A DNA stretch of 64,000 nucleotides from G965261475 sp965261475 [NCBI: bacterium] (GCA_965261475.1 OZ253454.1:744001-808000), one strand, 5' to 3'. Counted from the first letter of the stretch, positions 35,734 to 45,742 are shown. Notes: a model not told the origin generated them from the letters alone. A program made the numbers and translations.

Positions 35734-37173
35734 CTATTTTGTATTTAAAAAGAGAATATTATCTGCAACAGATTCTAAAAGATTTTTATCGTGGCTGACA
35801 ATTAGATAAGCTGCTTCAGTTTTTCTTTGGTAATCTAGTAGGTGTTCTATAATTTTTTTTTGATTCTTATCATCTAAAAAAGATGTAGGTTCATCTAATA
35901 ACAATAGCTGCGGTGCATAAAGATAAATTCTTGCTAAGGCTAAGCGTTGTTTTTGCCCAGCAGAGAGCTGATAGGAATAAGATTGCAATAATTCCAATGG
36001 TAAAGAAAATTTTTCTAAAATATTTAAAATTTTATTTTGTTTTGCTATTTTCCCCAAATTATTTTGATATTTATTTACTCCTTCGCATATGATCTTTTCT
36101 ATAGAAATCTTTGGAGATAAAGAAGCATCTGGATCTTGAAAGACAGGAGCAATATTCCTTCTATAATCTCTCCAATCACTTTTTTGAAAGGAATTAGTTT
36201 CTTTGCCTTTCCAAACAATCTTCCCTGTGTGAGGTAGCAGTTGTAATAACGCTCTAATCAATGTAGTTTTTCCGCTGCCAGAAATACCCATAACTCCTAA
36301 AATCTGTCCTTTTGCTAGCGTTAAATTGCAATCTTTGATAATATTTTTTTTTTTCCAAAAACCTATCGGATAATCTACTGAAAGATTTTTTGTTTGCAAT
36401 AATATTGCTGACTTCTTATTACTAGTATTTGTTTTAAAAAAAACGTTGTTTTTATTTTTTGGAGGCACAAAATATTCTCTCAAGTAACAATCTTTAATTT
36501 CATAAAATTTTGGTTTCATTTGAGAAAATAAAGATAAACGATGACTGATAAACAAAATACCTACATTGTGCTTGGCTTGATAATCTCCTAGAACTTTTAG
36601 AATAATTTGTAAGGTTTGACTATCTAGTGCAGTAGTCGGTTCATCTGCTATAAGTATTTTAGGTTTATTGATCAAAGCAATAACTAATAAAATTCTTTGT
36701 CTTTGACCTCCAGATAATTGATGCGGATAGTAATCATAAAATTGTGGTAAAAGAGCTACTTTTTGTAAAAATTTTTTAATTATAAGTTTTTTTTTTGCTA
36801 AATTAAGAGATGTACTAAAGGCTTCTAAAATTTGAAATCCTATTTTTTTTTGTGGATGCAAGGAGCTCAGCGAATCTTGGAAAATAATTTTGACTTCTTT
36901 CTTTCTATAATAGTTTAATTGTTTATCATTCATAGCTAATACACTTTTTCCTTTCCATAAAATATCTCCATTTGTTACTAAAAAATTTTTTTTATTTTGT
37001 AATTGCAACAAATGAAGCGCTAGAGAAGTTTTGCCAACACCAGATTCACCAACTAAAACAACACAATCTCTACTAGATAAATTAAAATTAACATTTTTGA
37101 GCAAAGCGATTGCTCCATTTGGTTTACTAATACATAAATCCAAATTTTTAATTTCTAATAATCTTTCTTTCAT
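35734..37173 (-). CDS. Fused two-domain ABC transporter ATPase (peptide/nickel type)
   Basis: About 479 residues with two ATPase domains in one chain. Domain 1: Walker A GESGVGKTS, signature LSGGQRQR, Walker B ILIADEPTTALD. Domain 2: GISGSGKTT, LSAGQKQRLALAR, LLLLDEPTSFLDD. The arrangement and VFQDPDASLSP/IFQDSLSSLHP Q-loops resemble YejF/DppDF-type ATPases for oligopeptide import. No permease or binding protein genes are adjacent. The ATG at 37173 is chosen over an upstream GTG at 37191; with it the gene overlaps the ROK-like gene by 26 bases. Confidence 0.85.
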   Translation of the reverse strand: MKERLLEIKNLDLCISKPNGAIALLKNVNFNLSSRDCVVLVGESGVGKTSLALHLLQLQNKKNFLVTNGDILWKGKSVLAMNDKQLNYYRKKEVKIIFQDSLSSLHPQKKIGFQILEAFSTSLNLAKKKLIIKKFLQKVALLPQFYDYYPHQLSGGQRQRILLVIALINKPKILIADEPTTALDSQTLQIILKVLGDYQAKHNVGILFISHRLSLFSQMKPKFYEIKDCYLREYFVPPKNKNNVFFKTNTSNKKSAILLQTKNLSVDYPIGFWKKKNIIKDCNLTLAKGQILGVMGISGSGKTTLIRALLQLLPHTGKIVWKGKETNSFQKSDWRDYRRNIAPVFQDPDASLSPKISIEKIICEGVNKYQNNLGKIAKQNKILNILEKFSLPLELLQSYSYQLSAGQKQRLALARIYLYAPQLLLLDEPTSFLDDKNQKKIIEHLLDYQRKTEAAYLIVSHDKNLLESVADNILFLNTK

Positions 37174-37876
37174 TGTCTTGTAGGGCAGCACCGTAAGCTA
37201 ATGTATAAGTATCTAATTTACTGAACTTAATTTTTGTTGTTAACTCCTGATGAATAGATGATATTTGAAAATTTGTTAATAAAGTATTTTTTTGATCTTT
37301 GTTATCAGAAAAAAAAACAATTAGTTCTGGATCATATAAATTAACAATAGTAGTAATTAATTTTGTATATTTTGTTTTGCTAGTATCTTTTGCTGTCAAC
37401 AAATATTCCTTTAAATATATTTGTTTGCGGTTGCAATCTATATCAACGCTCCATTTACCTAAAAAACTTTCTGTAACTATCTGTTTTTTAAATAAAAAAG
37501 CTCCTTTCAAACTAGGTAGTGCAACAAGCATTAGAGATTTTTTTTTTGGAAACTCAAAATATACAACTGCTAATCCTAAACAAGAGATAAAAGTATAAAA
37601 ATAACATTTTAACGATAAACATTGTGCTATATTTTCTTTTAATTTTTGTTTTTTTTGATAATTTTGTGCTACGAAAAAATTATGGGAGATAATAATATTC
37701 AAAGTTATTTTTTTTTCTACTTCACTACAAGGTAGAATTGTCTGCACAAAATTATTTATTATCTGTAAATATTGATCTTTATAAAAATTTATTTTTTTTT
37801 TAAAAACCAACTTGTTGTCCTTGTTTAACAAAACAAAATAAATATCTGATTTTTGTATATTAATTCCTAATTGCAT
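37148..37876 (-). CDS. ROK-like / ASKHA-fold protein, degenerate
   Basis: A 242-residue protein with a faint actin/hexokinase-type pattern. The start LGINIQKSDIYFVLLNKDNKLVFKKK resembles the first phosphate loop of ROK proteins, and near the end YDPELIVFFSDN and AYGAALQ match the last conserved blocks. The central DxGTGxGxG phosphate loop of ROK kinases is not recognisable (the region reads LVALPSLKGAFLF). If homologous it is probably not a kinase. It overlaps the ABC ATPase gene, suggesting coupled expression. Confidence 0.5.
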   Translation of the reverse strand: MQLGINIQKSDIYFVLLNKDNKLVFKKKINFYKDQYLQIINNFVQTILPCSEVEKKITLNIIISHNFFVAQNYQKKQKLKENIAQCLSLKCYFYTFISCLGLAVVYFEFPKKKSLMLVALPSLKGAFLFKKQIVTESFLGKWSVDIDCNRKQIYLKEYLLTAKDTSKTKYTKLITTIVNLYDPELIVFFSDNKDQKNTLLTNFQISSIHQELTTKIKFSKLDTYTLAYGAALQDNERKIIRN

Positions 37877-37949
37877 GCAATAAAGTTTGAATGTACTTTG
37901 CTTATCACCTATGATAGTATTTAAACTTAAAAAATAAACTAGTTTGCTT

Positions 37950-38270
37950 ATGAAAGAACATATTGAAAACTTAATATTAGAAATAAATCAAAATAAATGT
38001 CAGGTATTTGATATTAGAGAGCAGACAGAGTGGAGTGCAGGCTTTATAAAAAAATCTTTACTACAACCATTAAGTTTATTAAAAAAAGGCAAACTATCTC
38101 AAAATGCAGATAGAAATAAAAAAACATATCTTTATTGCTCCAATGGAAAAAGAGTTTTTGCGGCGTGTAATTTATTACAAGCGATGGGATTTAAAAATAT
38201 TATTCCTCTGAAAGAAGGAATTTATGAATTGAATTTTTTAGGTTTAGATATACAAAGCAATGTTTTATAA
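37950..38270 (+). CDS. Single-domain rhodanese-like sulfurtransferase
   Basis: A 106-residue cytoplasmic rhodanese domain with FDIREQTEWSAGFI (CH2A/B region) and the active-site loop YCSNGKRV with C63. The loop of six residues CSNGKR suits sulfur rather than phosphate substrates. The ATG at 37950 is preferred over TTG at 37944. The last 11 bases overlap the bactofilin gene, so the two are coupled. Confidence 0.85.
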   Translation: MKEHIENLILEINQNKCQVFDIREQTEWSAGFIKKSLLQPLSLLKKGKLSQNADRNKKTYLYCSNGKRVFAACNLLQAMGFKNIIPLKEGIYELNFLGLDIQSNVL

Positions 38271-38733
38271 AAATAAATTTGCTAATGGCACTACTACCTC
38301 TAGTTTATTTGGAGGTGGTAGTAAGTTTCACGGTGAAATTTTATTCGACGATATTCTACGGTTAGATGGCGAAATACAAGGTAAAATTATTGCTAAAAGT
38401 AACAAAATTAGCACTCTATTGATTGGAAAAAATGCTAAAGTTAAAGCTGATATCGTCGCGGATAATATTATTGTAGCAGGACAGCTAATAGGTAAGGTGT
38501 ATGCAACTCAAAAACTAGAGATAAAAAAAAACGCACAATACGAAGGGATGGCTTTTGTCGCAGAGTTAATAATCCAAAAAAATTCTTTATTCCACGGACA
38601 ATCTTATATGATCAAGCATCTTAGTTTAGAGCAAAGATGCAATATTAAAATAGGTTTTCAAAAAAAACACTTTAATATTGACTCTGGTTTGTTAGAAAAG
38701 TTCAATTATCCTGTTTATCAACAATTACAATAA
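38260..38733 (+). CDS. Bactofilin-family cytoskeletal protein
   Basis: A 157-residue protein built of a right-handed beta-helix core (about 20-115) of short repeats such as GEILFDDILRLDGEIQGKI, LLIGKNAKVKADI and IIVAGQLIGKV, flanked by short tails. Bactofilins form nucleotide-independent filaments that position cell-wall and division factors. The gene overlaps the rhodanese gene by 11 bases and lies 48 bases before prs. Confidence 0.88.
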   Translation: MFYKNKFANGTTTSSLFGGGSKFHGEILFDDILRLDGEIQGKIIAKSNKISTLLIGKNAKVKADIVADNIIVAGQLIGKVYATQKLEIKKNAQYEGMAFVAELIIQKNSLFHGQSYMIKHLSLEQRCNIKIGFQKKHFNIDSGLLEKFNYPVYQQLQ

Positions 38734-38781
38734 GAACTCAATAACTAATCAAAGGTCAACTAACAATAGTTTGATTTTCTT

Positions 38782-39726
38782 ATGAGAGAATTAAAAATAC
38801 TATCTGGAAGATCTCATAGAGATTTTGCACAGAAAATTGCTGATAAGCTAAACACGCAACTAACAGAAATAGATGCTATCAGATTTGATAATGATAATTT
38901 ACTCTATCAAATCAAAGAAAATGTGAGAGAATGTGACGTTTTTTTTATCCAAACTACATGTTTTCCAGTGCAAGAAATTATTTTTGAAAGTTTGATGATT
39001 ATCAATGCTCTAAAACACGCATCTGCAGGACGTATTACTACAGTTTTGCCTTATTTTCCTTATTCTCGTTCAGATAAAAAGGATCAATCTCGTATTTGTA
39101 TTACAGCACGGCTGATGGCTGATTTATTAGAAACGGCAGGCTCTAACCGTGTATTGACTATGGATTTACACTCTCCACAAATTCAAGGTTTTTTTTCTAG
39201 CCCCTGCGACCAACTTATTGCTACCAAAACTATTTGTAATTATTTAAACAAAGAGAAAGACCTCAAAGATTATGTCCTAGTAGCAGCAGATGTAGGAAAA
39301 TCTAAAACTCTATCTAACTACACTAAATTATTAAACCTGCCTCTTGCAATTGTAGACAAACGTAGGTTAGGAAACACAGACAATATTGTCCCTACTCATT
39401 TAATCGGCAGTGTAGCAGGAAAAAATGCTTTGATTGTAGATGACGAGATAGCTACTGGTAGCACTATATGCAAAGCATCCCAATTTTTAATAAAAAAAGG
39501 AGCTAAAAAAGTCATTGTAGCAGCAGTTCACCCTGTTTTTAGCAAAAAAGTTATTGATAACCTTAACACGCATCCTATAGATGAATTAATTATTACAGAT
39601 ACTATTCCCTTGAATGATAAAGAAAAAAACTGCAATAAAAAAATCACTGTGTTAAGTGTAGCAGAGCTTTTTGCTAATGCTATTCAAAGAATACATGGGG
39701 GTGACTCTGTAAATGATTTATTCTAA
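38782..39726 (+). CDS. prs: Ribose-phosphate pyrophosphokinase
   Basis: Makes PRPP, needed by PyrE here and by histidine and purine synthesis. The 314-residue protein has LKILSGRSHRDFA, VLPYFPYSRSDKKDQ, MDLHSPQIQGFF (usual HAAQIQGFF), and the PRPP loop LIVDDEIATGST. It runs convergently into msrA with a 4-base overlap of the 3' ends. Confidence 0.95.
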   Translation: MRELKILSGRSHRDFAQKIADKLNTQLTEIDAIRFDNDNLLYQIKENVRECDVFFIQTTCFPVQEIIFESLMIINALKHASAGRITTVLPYFPYSRSDKKDQSRICITARLMADLLETAGSNRVLTMDLHSPQIQGFFSSPCDQLIATKTICNYLNKEKDLKDYVLVAADVGKSKTLSNYTKLLNLPLAIVDKRRLGNTDNIVPTHLIGSVAGKNALIVDDEIATGSTICKASQFLIKKGAKKVIVAAVHPVFSKKVIDNLNTHPIDELIITDTIPLNDKEKNCNKKITVLSVAELFANAIQRIHGGDSVNDLF

Positions 39727-40190
39727 AACATCTTACTGTTATTTTTCTGGATATACTGTTGGTGATATACTTCTGCTTTGTAATAATTTGGTAAGATAGC
39801 TATTTCTGTAGCAATAATTTTCTTACCGTATATTTTTTCTTGTAACTCTATTTTAAAATTTTCTGCTTGTTGTAATTCTTTTTCGTTTGCTACATAAATT
39901 ACAGACCTATATTGACTTCCTAGATCTACTCCTTGTCTATTGATTTGCGTAGGATTATGGATTTTAAAAAAAAACTCCAAAATTTGCTCTAAAGAAATTT
40001 GCTTGTCTTCAAAGACTACCTTGACTACTTCGGCGTGATTAGTGTCTGTGCTACATACATCTTCGTAAGTAGGATTTTTTGTATGTCCTCCAGCGTAACC
40101 AACTTGAGTATCAATTACTCCATTTAAACTACGAAAATTTTCTTCTACACCCCAAAAACAACCAGCCCCTAACACTATTATTCTTTCCAT
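39723..40190 (-). CDS. msrA: Peptide methionine sulfoxide reductase A
   Basis: Repairs methionine-S-sulfoxide in proteins. A 155-residue MsrA with the catalytic GCFWGVEE block (C11), GYAGG, EDVCSTDTNHAEVV, FFKIHNPTQ and GSQYRSVIY. No recycling cysteines near the C-terminus are seen, so it is probably reduced by a separate thiol. No MsrB is fused. Confidence 0.94.
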   Translation of the reverse strand: MERIIVLGAGCFWGVEENFRSLNGVIDTQVGYAGGHTKNPTYEDVCSTDTNHAEVVKVVFEDKQISLEQILEFFFKIHNPTQINRQGVDLGSQYRSVIYVANEKELQQAENFKIELQEKIYGKKIIATEIAILPNYYKAEVYHQQYIQKNNSKMF

Positions 40191-40258
40191 TTTGTATCTA
40201 TCAATATTTTATACTTTTTCTGGATAATTAAAATTCTTGACATCAAGCTCTCAAACAA

Positions 40259-41947
40259 CTAGCTAGAGCTACTCTGAGAATAAGTTTCTTTATATTCCAT
40301 GATCTGATCATAGTCTATTTTTTCTAATAAAATTTGAGGATCATTGATTGTATGATTCTTTAAAAAATCACACTCTCCTAATTTTTTCCAAGAGAACTCT
40401 AGTAAATCAATATTTAAAATTTTAAATATTTTTTTTGCAAGATCTGGAACATAGGGTCCTAGCATTATGGCTAAATCTTTCAATAAAGCAACAAGAATAT
40501 AAAGCAAATAACCTACTTGCTCTTTATCTTCTTTTATTTTTTTCCAAGGCTCTTCTAATTGGAAAAGTTTATTCCCCTCACTAGCTAAAATAAAAATTTT
40601 ATGAAACGCATGTTTGAGTTTTACCTTTTCTAAAGCATTGGTAATTTTATCCTCCTCTTTTAAAACTAAATCTACCCAATCTTGATAGATTGGCTGGCAT
40701 CGTATTTGCGTTTTATTTGTTACAAAAAGTTTTTTATCAAAATTTTTTTGGATAAAACTAGTAATCCTATTTAATAAATTACCTACATTATCAATAAGCT
40801 GGCTATGTACTTCCTGATGGAATTTTTTCCAATCAAACACAGAATCAGAAGTCTCTGGTCTGTTATACAATAAATAAAATCTCCAAATATCAGCAGGCAA
40901 TCCTATATCTATAACATCGTCACCAAAAACTCCTATTTTTTCTGATTTAGAAAATTTACTGTCCTCGTAATTTAAATACTCACAGCTATTGATATGAAAT
41001 AATGTTGTCCATGCCTTTTCTTTGTAGCCAAGCTGCATTGCTGGCAATAATATAGTATGAAAAATAATATTATCTTTTGCCATAAATTGATAGAGTTGTA
41101 CGTCCTTATTGAGCCACCAATTTTTCCACTCTTTAGGTAAATATTCCTTACTTGCAGAAATATATCCTAAAACTGCATCAAACCAAACATAAAAAACTTT
41201 GCCTTCAAACCCGTCTTTAGGAACAGGAACCCCCCACTTTAAATCCCTAGAAATCGGTCTAGCGTACAATTTGGTTTCTAGTAATTTTTTTGTTGTTTGT
41301 AGTGCATTATTAGACCATAAACCTCGCTCGTTACTTGCTAAAAAGAATTTATTTAGTGCTGAATGTAATTTTTCTAAATCAAAATACAAGTGTTTTGTAG
41401 TTTTTCTAATAGGGCTAGTTTTACAAATTTTACACTTGATTGCTTTTAAGCTATTGCTATCTAGTAATTTACCGCACTGGTCGCATTGATCACCCTTAGC
41501 TTTGGTGTATTCGCAATAAGAGCAAATACCCTCTATAAACCTATCTGCTAAAAAAATTTTATCTTGTTTGCAATAAAATTGCTTTGTTTCTTGCTCAAAA
41601 ATATAACCTTCTTTTTCTAGTGCTAAAAAAAATTCTTGAGTAACTTGGGTATGAGAGGCAGAGGATGTTTTCCCAAAATAGTCGAATTTAATATTAAAAA
41701 AATCGTAAACTTTTTTGTGAATTTGTCGGAATTGATTGCAAACCTCTTCTGGAGTAGAATTCATTTCTAGCGCTTTTATTTCTGTTGCAGTGCCATACTC
41801 GTCAGTAGCGCAGATATAGAGAGTAGCATAATCTTGTAATCTACAAAACCTAGCATAAACATCAGCAGATAAAACAGAACCAATTAAATTGCCTAGGTGA
41901 GGAACATTGTTAACATAAGGCAAAGAAGATGTAATCAATTTTTTCAT
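40259..41947 (-). CDS. metG: Methionyl-tRNA synthetase
   Basis: Class I aminoacyl-tRNA synthetase of 562 residues. HIGH-like PHLGNLIG near residue 16-23, zinc-knuckle cysteines in CSYCEYTKAKGDQCDQCG and CKICK, and the KMSKS-like KFSKSEK. The C-terminal tRNA-binding (dimerisation) domain of the E. coli long form is absent, so it is the short monomeric type. The gene stands 69 bases upstream of msrA on the same strand. Confidence 0.95.
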   Translation of the reverse strand: MKKLITSSLPYVNNVPHLGNLIGSVLSADVYARFCRLQDYATLYICATDEYGTATEIKALEMNSTPEEVCNQFRQIHKKVYDFFNIKFDYFGKTSSASHTQVTQEFFLALEKEGYIFEQETKQFYCKQDKIFLADRFIEGICSYCEYTKAKGDQCDQCGKLLDSNSLKAIKCKICKTSPIRKTTKHLYFDLEKLHSALNKFFLASNERGLWSNNALQTTKKLLETKLYARPISRDLKWGVPVPKDGFEGKVFYVWFDAVLGYISASKEYLPKEWKNWWLNKDVQLYQFMAKDNIIFHTILLPAMQLGYKEKAWTTLFHINSCEYLNYEDSKFSKSEKIGVFGDDVIDIGLPADIWRFYLLYNRPETSDSVFDWKKFHQEVHSQLIDNVGNLLNRITSFIQKNFDKKLFVTNKTQIRCQPIYQDWVDLVLKEEDKITNALEKVKLKHAFHKIFILASEGNKLFQLEEPWKKIKEDKEQVGYLLYILVALLKDLAIMLGPYVPDLAKKIFKILNIDLLEFSWKKLGECDFLKNHTINDPQILLEKIDYDQIMEYKETYSQSSSS

Positions 41948-42274
41948 AAAAATTTCTAACTATTTTGAGTAAAATATCTGAAACCTATAGCCAACAAGCT
42001 AGTAGTAAAATATATAAATACTACTAGCACTTTATAATCTTAAATACTACATTGATATTTTTAGTAAATCAAGCCTGAGTATCAAAGCAAAAAGTGTCTT
42101 ACTAAAGATACAAAAAATACATTATATTTTAGATAAATATTACAGAAAAATGATCTAATAGAGTTAAAAAAATTATTTTTGAAGATAGTTACAAAAAATT
42201 TAACAATACAAAACATTAAAAATAATTTTTAAACTTTTACAAAAAATTAACAAAAATTATTGCAAAGGCACTAA
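41948..42274. other. AT-rich intergenic stretch upstream of the rpiB leader
   Basis: Between divergent metG and rpiB. No reading frame of note and no strong hairpin; almost pure A/T in 42110-42260. The promoter of the rpiB-glyA transcript and that of metG probably lie here. Confidence 0.4.
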
Positions 42275-42356
42275 ATCTCTGTTAGAGATAAAGAACAGTG
42301 AGCCGAGCCAAATAACTCTAAATATAAGTTATTATTAGGTAACGCCGTAGGCGCGT
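42275..42356 (+). promoter_or_regulatory. Candidate structured leader RNA upstream of rpiB-glyA
   Basis: Several short helices lie in the 100 bases before the rpiB start: ATCTCT/AGAGAT (42275-42289, loop GTT), AATAACT/AGTTATT (42311-42333) and CGCC/GGCG (42343-42353, loop GTA). TTAGAG (42282-42287) can instead pair with CTCTAA (42316-42321), which would break both of the first two helices, so mutually exclusive folds are possible. The section GTGAGCCGAGCC between them is the only GC-rich stretch nearby. It does not match the riboswitch families I know. Confidence 0.35.
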
Positions 42357-42377
42357 AAATTATTATTCGTAAAAGAT

Positions 42378-42809
42378 ATGAAACTGTACCTTGGTTGTGA
42401 TCACGCTGGGCTTGAATTAAAGCACGCTATCAAGAGCTACCTAGAAACAAACAAAATAAGTTATCAAGACATAGGTTGTTATTCTACAGAAAAAACCGAT
42501 TATCCTGATATAGCTCAAGCTCTAGCTCAAAAAGTGTTAAAAAACGAAGAAAACAAAGGAATACTGATTTGTGGTACTGGAATAGGAGTTAGTATTAGTG
42601 CCAACCGTTTCCCTAAGATTTATGCTGCACTTTGCTCAGATACCTATAGTGCAAAAATGGCTAGATTACACAACAATGCTAATATTTTGGCTTTAGGAGC
42701 AAGAATTTTAACCAAAGAAGATACGTTAGAAATCTTAGATATCTGGCTCAAAACAGATTTTGAAGGAAAAAGACATTCTCTAAGAATACAAAAAATTGAC
42801 AATCAATAA
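42378..42809 (+). CDS. rpiB: Ribose-5-phosphate isomerase B
   Basis: Interconverts ribose-5-P and ribulose-5-P. A 143-residue RpiB/LacAB-family protein with CDHAGLELK, DYPDIAQ, GILICGTGIGVSISANR (catalytic Cys in CGTG) and ARLHNNANILALGAR. It is 10 bases upstream of glyA, a common pairing in proteobacteria. Confidence 0.95.
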   Translation: MKLYLGCDHAGLELKHAIKSYLETNKISYQDIGCYSTEKTDYPDIAQALAQKVLKNEENKGILICGTGIGVSISANRFPKIYAALCSDTYSAKMARLHNNANILALGARILTKEDTLEILDIWLKTDFEGKRHSLRIQKIDNQ

Positions 42810-42819
42810 TTAAATAAAA

Positions 42820-44070
42820 ATGAAAAAAAACTTAACAGATTTTGACGCCGAAGTTTTTAAGGCTATTCAAAGCGAAAAAAAAAGACAATTAGACAACTTG
42901 GAACTCATTGCATCTGAAAATATTATTTCTCATAGAGTAAGAGAAGCGAATGCTTCTGTATTAACTAACAAATATGCAGAAGGCTATCCTGACAAACGAT
43001 ATTATGCTGGGTGCGAGTTTGTAGATATTACAGAATCTTTAGCAATTGAAAGAGCAAAAAAACTTTTTAGAGCCAACCATGTCAATGTGCAAGCGCACTC
43101 TGGCTCTCAGGCAAATATGGCGGTTTATTTTAGCGTCTTACAAGCAGGAGATACAGTCTTAGGGATGGATTTATCTCAAGGAGGTCACCTTACACATGGT
43201 TCAAAAGTCAATTTTTCTGGATTTTTGTTTAAAAGCTTTTTTTATGGCGTAGATCCCAAAACCCATCTTATTGACTATGAAGAGCTAAGACAAATAGCTC
43301 TAAAAGTAAGACCAAAACTTATTATAGCAGGTGCTAGCGCCTACCCTAGAGTAATAGATTTTGCAAAATTTCGTAAAATTGCAGACGAAGCAGGGGCTGA
43401 CTTGCTTTGTGATATTGCTCATATTGCAGGTCTTGTTGTTACAGGTCATCATCCTTCTTCAGTGCCTTACGCAGATTTTACTACTACTACAACGCATAAA
43501 ACTCTAAGAGGTCCAAGAGGCGGCTTAATCATACCCTCCGATGAAAAAGCAAAGAAAATTAATTCTAGAATTTTTCCAGGTATTCAAGGCGGTCCTTTGT
43601 GTCATACTATAGCAGCTAAAGCTGTAGCTTTTAAGGAGGCACTACAACCATCATTTTACAATTATATCAATCAAGTAGTCAAAAATGCCAAAGTACTTGG
43701 AGACACATTAATGTCTATTGGTTATGAGCTAGTATCAAAGGGAACTGATAACCATTTATTACTACTAGATTTATCCAATACTGAAATTACAGGAGCGGAG
43801 GCTTCTGATATTCTAGATAGATGTCATATTACTGTCAATAAAAATACAGTTCCCAATGAAAAAAGAAGTCCTATGATAACTAGTGGCATACGACTAGGAA
43901 GTCCCGCACTAACTACTAGGGGCATGAAAGAAGCAGAAATGAAAAAGGTAGCGTTTTTTATTCACCAAGTCCTAGAAAACAGAAACAACGAAACTATGCT
44001 AAATAAAATAAGTAGTGAAATTAAAGAATTTTCTAATACTTTTACAGATTTTCAAGATACTATTGCTTGA
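42820..44070 (+). CDS. glyA: Serine hydroxymethyltransferase
   Basis: Converts serine and tetrahydrofolate to glycine and methylene-THF. The 416-residue protein has [48 protein letters not shown] and the PLP lysine in [14 protein letters not shown]. Its 3' end overlaps the convergent amidotransferase gene by 19 bases. Confidence 0.96.
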   Translation: MKKNLTDFDAEVFKAIQSEKKRQLDNLELIASENIISHRVREANASVLTNKYAEGYPDKRYYAGCEFVDITESLAIERAKKLFRANHVNVQAHSGSQANMAVYFSVLQAGDTVLGMDLSQGGHLTHGSKVNFSGFLFKSFFYGVDPKTHLIDYEELRQIALKVRPKLIIAGASAYPRVIDFAKFRKIADEAGADLLCDIAHIAGLVVTGHHPSSVPYADFTTTTTHKTLRGPRGGLIIPSDEKAKKINSRIFPGIQGGPLCHTIAAKAVAFKEALQPSFYNYINQVVKNAKVLGDTLMSIGYELVSKGTDNHLLLLDLSNTEITGAEASDILDRCHITVNKNTVPNEKRSPMITSGIRLGSPALTTRGMKEAEMKKVAFFIHQVLENRNNETMLNKISSEIKEFSNTFTDFQDTIA

Positions 44071-44750
44071 TGGGGTTGATGAGACTGTAAAAAAGCGATA
44101 ATAGCGTCCAGAGCTCCACTATCTACCGTTTGACTAAGGCTTTCTTGAGCATTTTGCAATACTTCTTTTGGTATGTGCTCCTGTTTTTCTGCTATCAATT
44201 TCGCGACAAACTTTGGGTTAAATTCCGGGTGTTGTTGGATAGATAAAGCATTGTTTTTATATCTAAGCATAGCATTTTGGCAAAAATCTGTACTACCTAT
44301 GACTGTAGCTTCTTTGGGAACTTCTACTACTTGGTCTTGATAAAAAGATAAAATAGAAACAGGATGTTTGTTTTTATATATATTGAGCTCCTCAAAACCA
44401 ACTTTCCATCCTCCTTGGAATTTTTCTACTTTTCCTCCTAGAGCTTGAGCTAAAATTTGATGCCCAAAACAAATACCTACAATAGGAATTTTTTGATAAT
44501 AAATTTTTCTAATCAGTAATTTTAGACTTGCTATCCAAGAAAGATTTTCGTATGCTCCGTGTTTGGAGCCCGTAATAATCCAAGCATCTTTTTCATCTGG
44601 ATAACTAGGAAAAATATTGTCAATAACCGCAAAAGTAGTAAAACAAAACCCATAACCACCGAGCAGCTTCTCGAACATACTATTGTAATCTCCGTATGTT
44701 TCTTTGAGTGTGTTGGGAGCGTGCCCTGCCTGCAAAATACCTATATTCAT
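44052..44750 (-). CDS. Class I glutamine amidotransferase, GuaA-like stand-alone
   Basis: A 232-residue protein with only the GATase domain. Nucleophile C94 in [16 protein letters not shown]174 and E176 in IQQHPEF. It resembles the small amidotransferases often labelled GMP-synthase-like in alpha and gamma proteobacteria; GMP synthesis is unlikely as no synthetase domain is fused. The nucleotide or amino-acid substrate is unknown. Confidence 0.85.
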   Translation of the reverse strand: MNIGILQAGHAPNTLKETYGDYNSMFEKLLGGYGFCFTTFAVIDNIFPSYPDEKDAWIITGSKHGAYENLSWIASLKLLIRKIYYQKIPIVGICFGHQILAQALGGKVEKFQGGWKVGFEELNIYKNKHPVSILSFYQDQVVEVPKEATVIGSTDFCQNAMLRYKNNALSIQQHPEFNPKFVAKLIAEKQEHIPKEVLQNAQESLSQTVDSGALDAIIAFLQSHQPHQAIVS

Positions 44751-44890
44751 AATCTTATTATGCTAGTATAAATAAATTTAAATCAAATTATATTTTATTG
44801 CCTAGTAAGCAAACTTACAGTGTAGAGCGTATTTTAATAATTACTCTAAAACTAAAATAATCTTGCTGTACGAGAGTTTTTTGAGATCAA

Positions 44891-45742
44891 TTATGCTGGA
44901 AGCTCGCAGTCTAATGTAGAGCGACCCATAACTCCTTGACGAAAATCCGTAAATATTCTTTGATACAAACCATTGTCTGAAACTCTATATCTTTCTTTAA
45001 TTTTTGCTAAAACAGTAGAACAATTTATTGTTTGAAGTTTATATTTGATACAAACTATCTTCCTAAATTCCTCACAAGTCTCAAAAAGATATTGAAAAGA
45101 AATAGGCTCTAATTCTGCGTTTTCTTTTACTGCATAAGTAGCATAAAATTTATGAGCTTCTTCTTCTTTTTGAATAAATGGCGGTAAAATACCAGGAGTA
45201 TCTAAAATTTCTATCTTATGCGGTAGTTTTACCCATTGACTATGAACAGTAATACCGGGTTTAGAGCCAGTATGAGTTTTTTTATTGCCTACGAGATAAT
45301 TTATAATAGTTGATTTTCCTGTATTTGGCAAACCTAGCACCATTATTCTAATAGCTGGAGGTTGTATATTTTTGCTTTTGTATTTACAAGCAATCTGCTG
45401 TTGTATTTTTTGAATAGCGATTTTTAGTTTATGTAAATTTTTTTTTTCTTTCAGAGAGATAAACAAACAATTTTGTTTTTGTTTTTGATAATAATTAAAC
45501 CATTTTTGATTCCATTTTGGATTGGCTAAGTCAGATTTATTAAAGAGTATTATAGAATGTTTTTCTTTTTTGTTAATTTGTAAACTACTGTTTTGAGAAG
45601 TATAAGGAATTCTAGCATCATAAACTTCTAGCAATAAATCTACTTTTTTTAAGTAATCTGCAATAACTTGCATAGTGTTTTTGATATGCCTAGGATAATC
45701 GAATTTTAACAGATGATTCTTATAAGATTTTTCTTCAAGCAT
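44891..45742 (-). CDS. rbgA: Ribosome biogenesis GTPase (YlqF/RbgA family)
   Basis: A circularly permuted GTPase for late 50S assembly; about 283 residues. The motif order G4-G1-G3 is seen: FNKSDLA, then GLPNTGKSTIINYL, then ILDTPGI. The N-terminal HMxKA-like region is replaced by FDYPRHIKNTMQVI. ATG at 45742 is chosen; a TTG five codons earlier is possible. It overlaps murE by 8 bases. Confidence 0.88.
   Translation of the reverse strand: MLEEKSYKNHLLKFDYPRHIKNTMQVIADYLKKVDLLLEVYDARIPYTSQNSSLQINKKEKHSIILFNKSDLANPKWNQKWFNYYQKQKQNCLFISLKEKKNLHKLKIAIQKIQQQIACKYKSKNIQPPAIRIMVLGLPNTGKSTIINYLVGNKKTHTGSKPGITVHSQWVKLPHKIEILDTPGILPPFIQKEEEAHKFYATYAVKENAELEPISFQYLFETCEEFRKIVCIKYKLQTINCSTVLAKIKERYRVSDNGLYQRIFTDFRQGVMGRSTLDCELPA

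Noticed and set aside
42275-42377. Glycine, SAM-II, SAM-V or THF riboswitch in the rpiB-glyA leader
   Set aside because: None of the consensus cores I know could be laid on the sequence; only generic helices are seen.
44052-44750. GMP synthetase (guaA)
   Set aside because: Only the glutaminase half is present; there is no ATP-pyrophosphatase or dimerisation domain.
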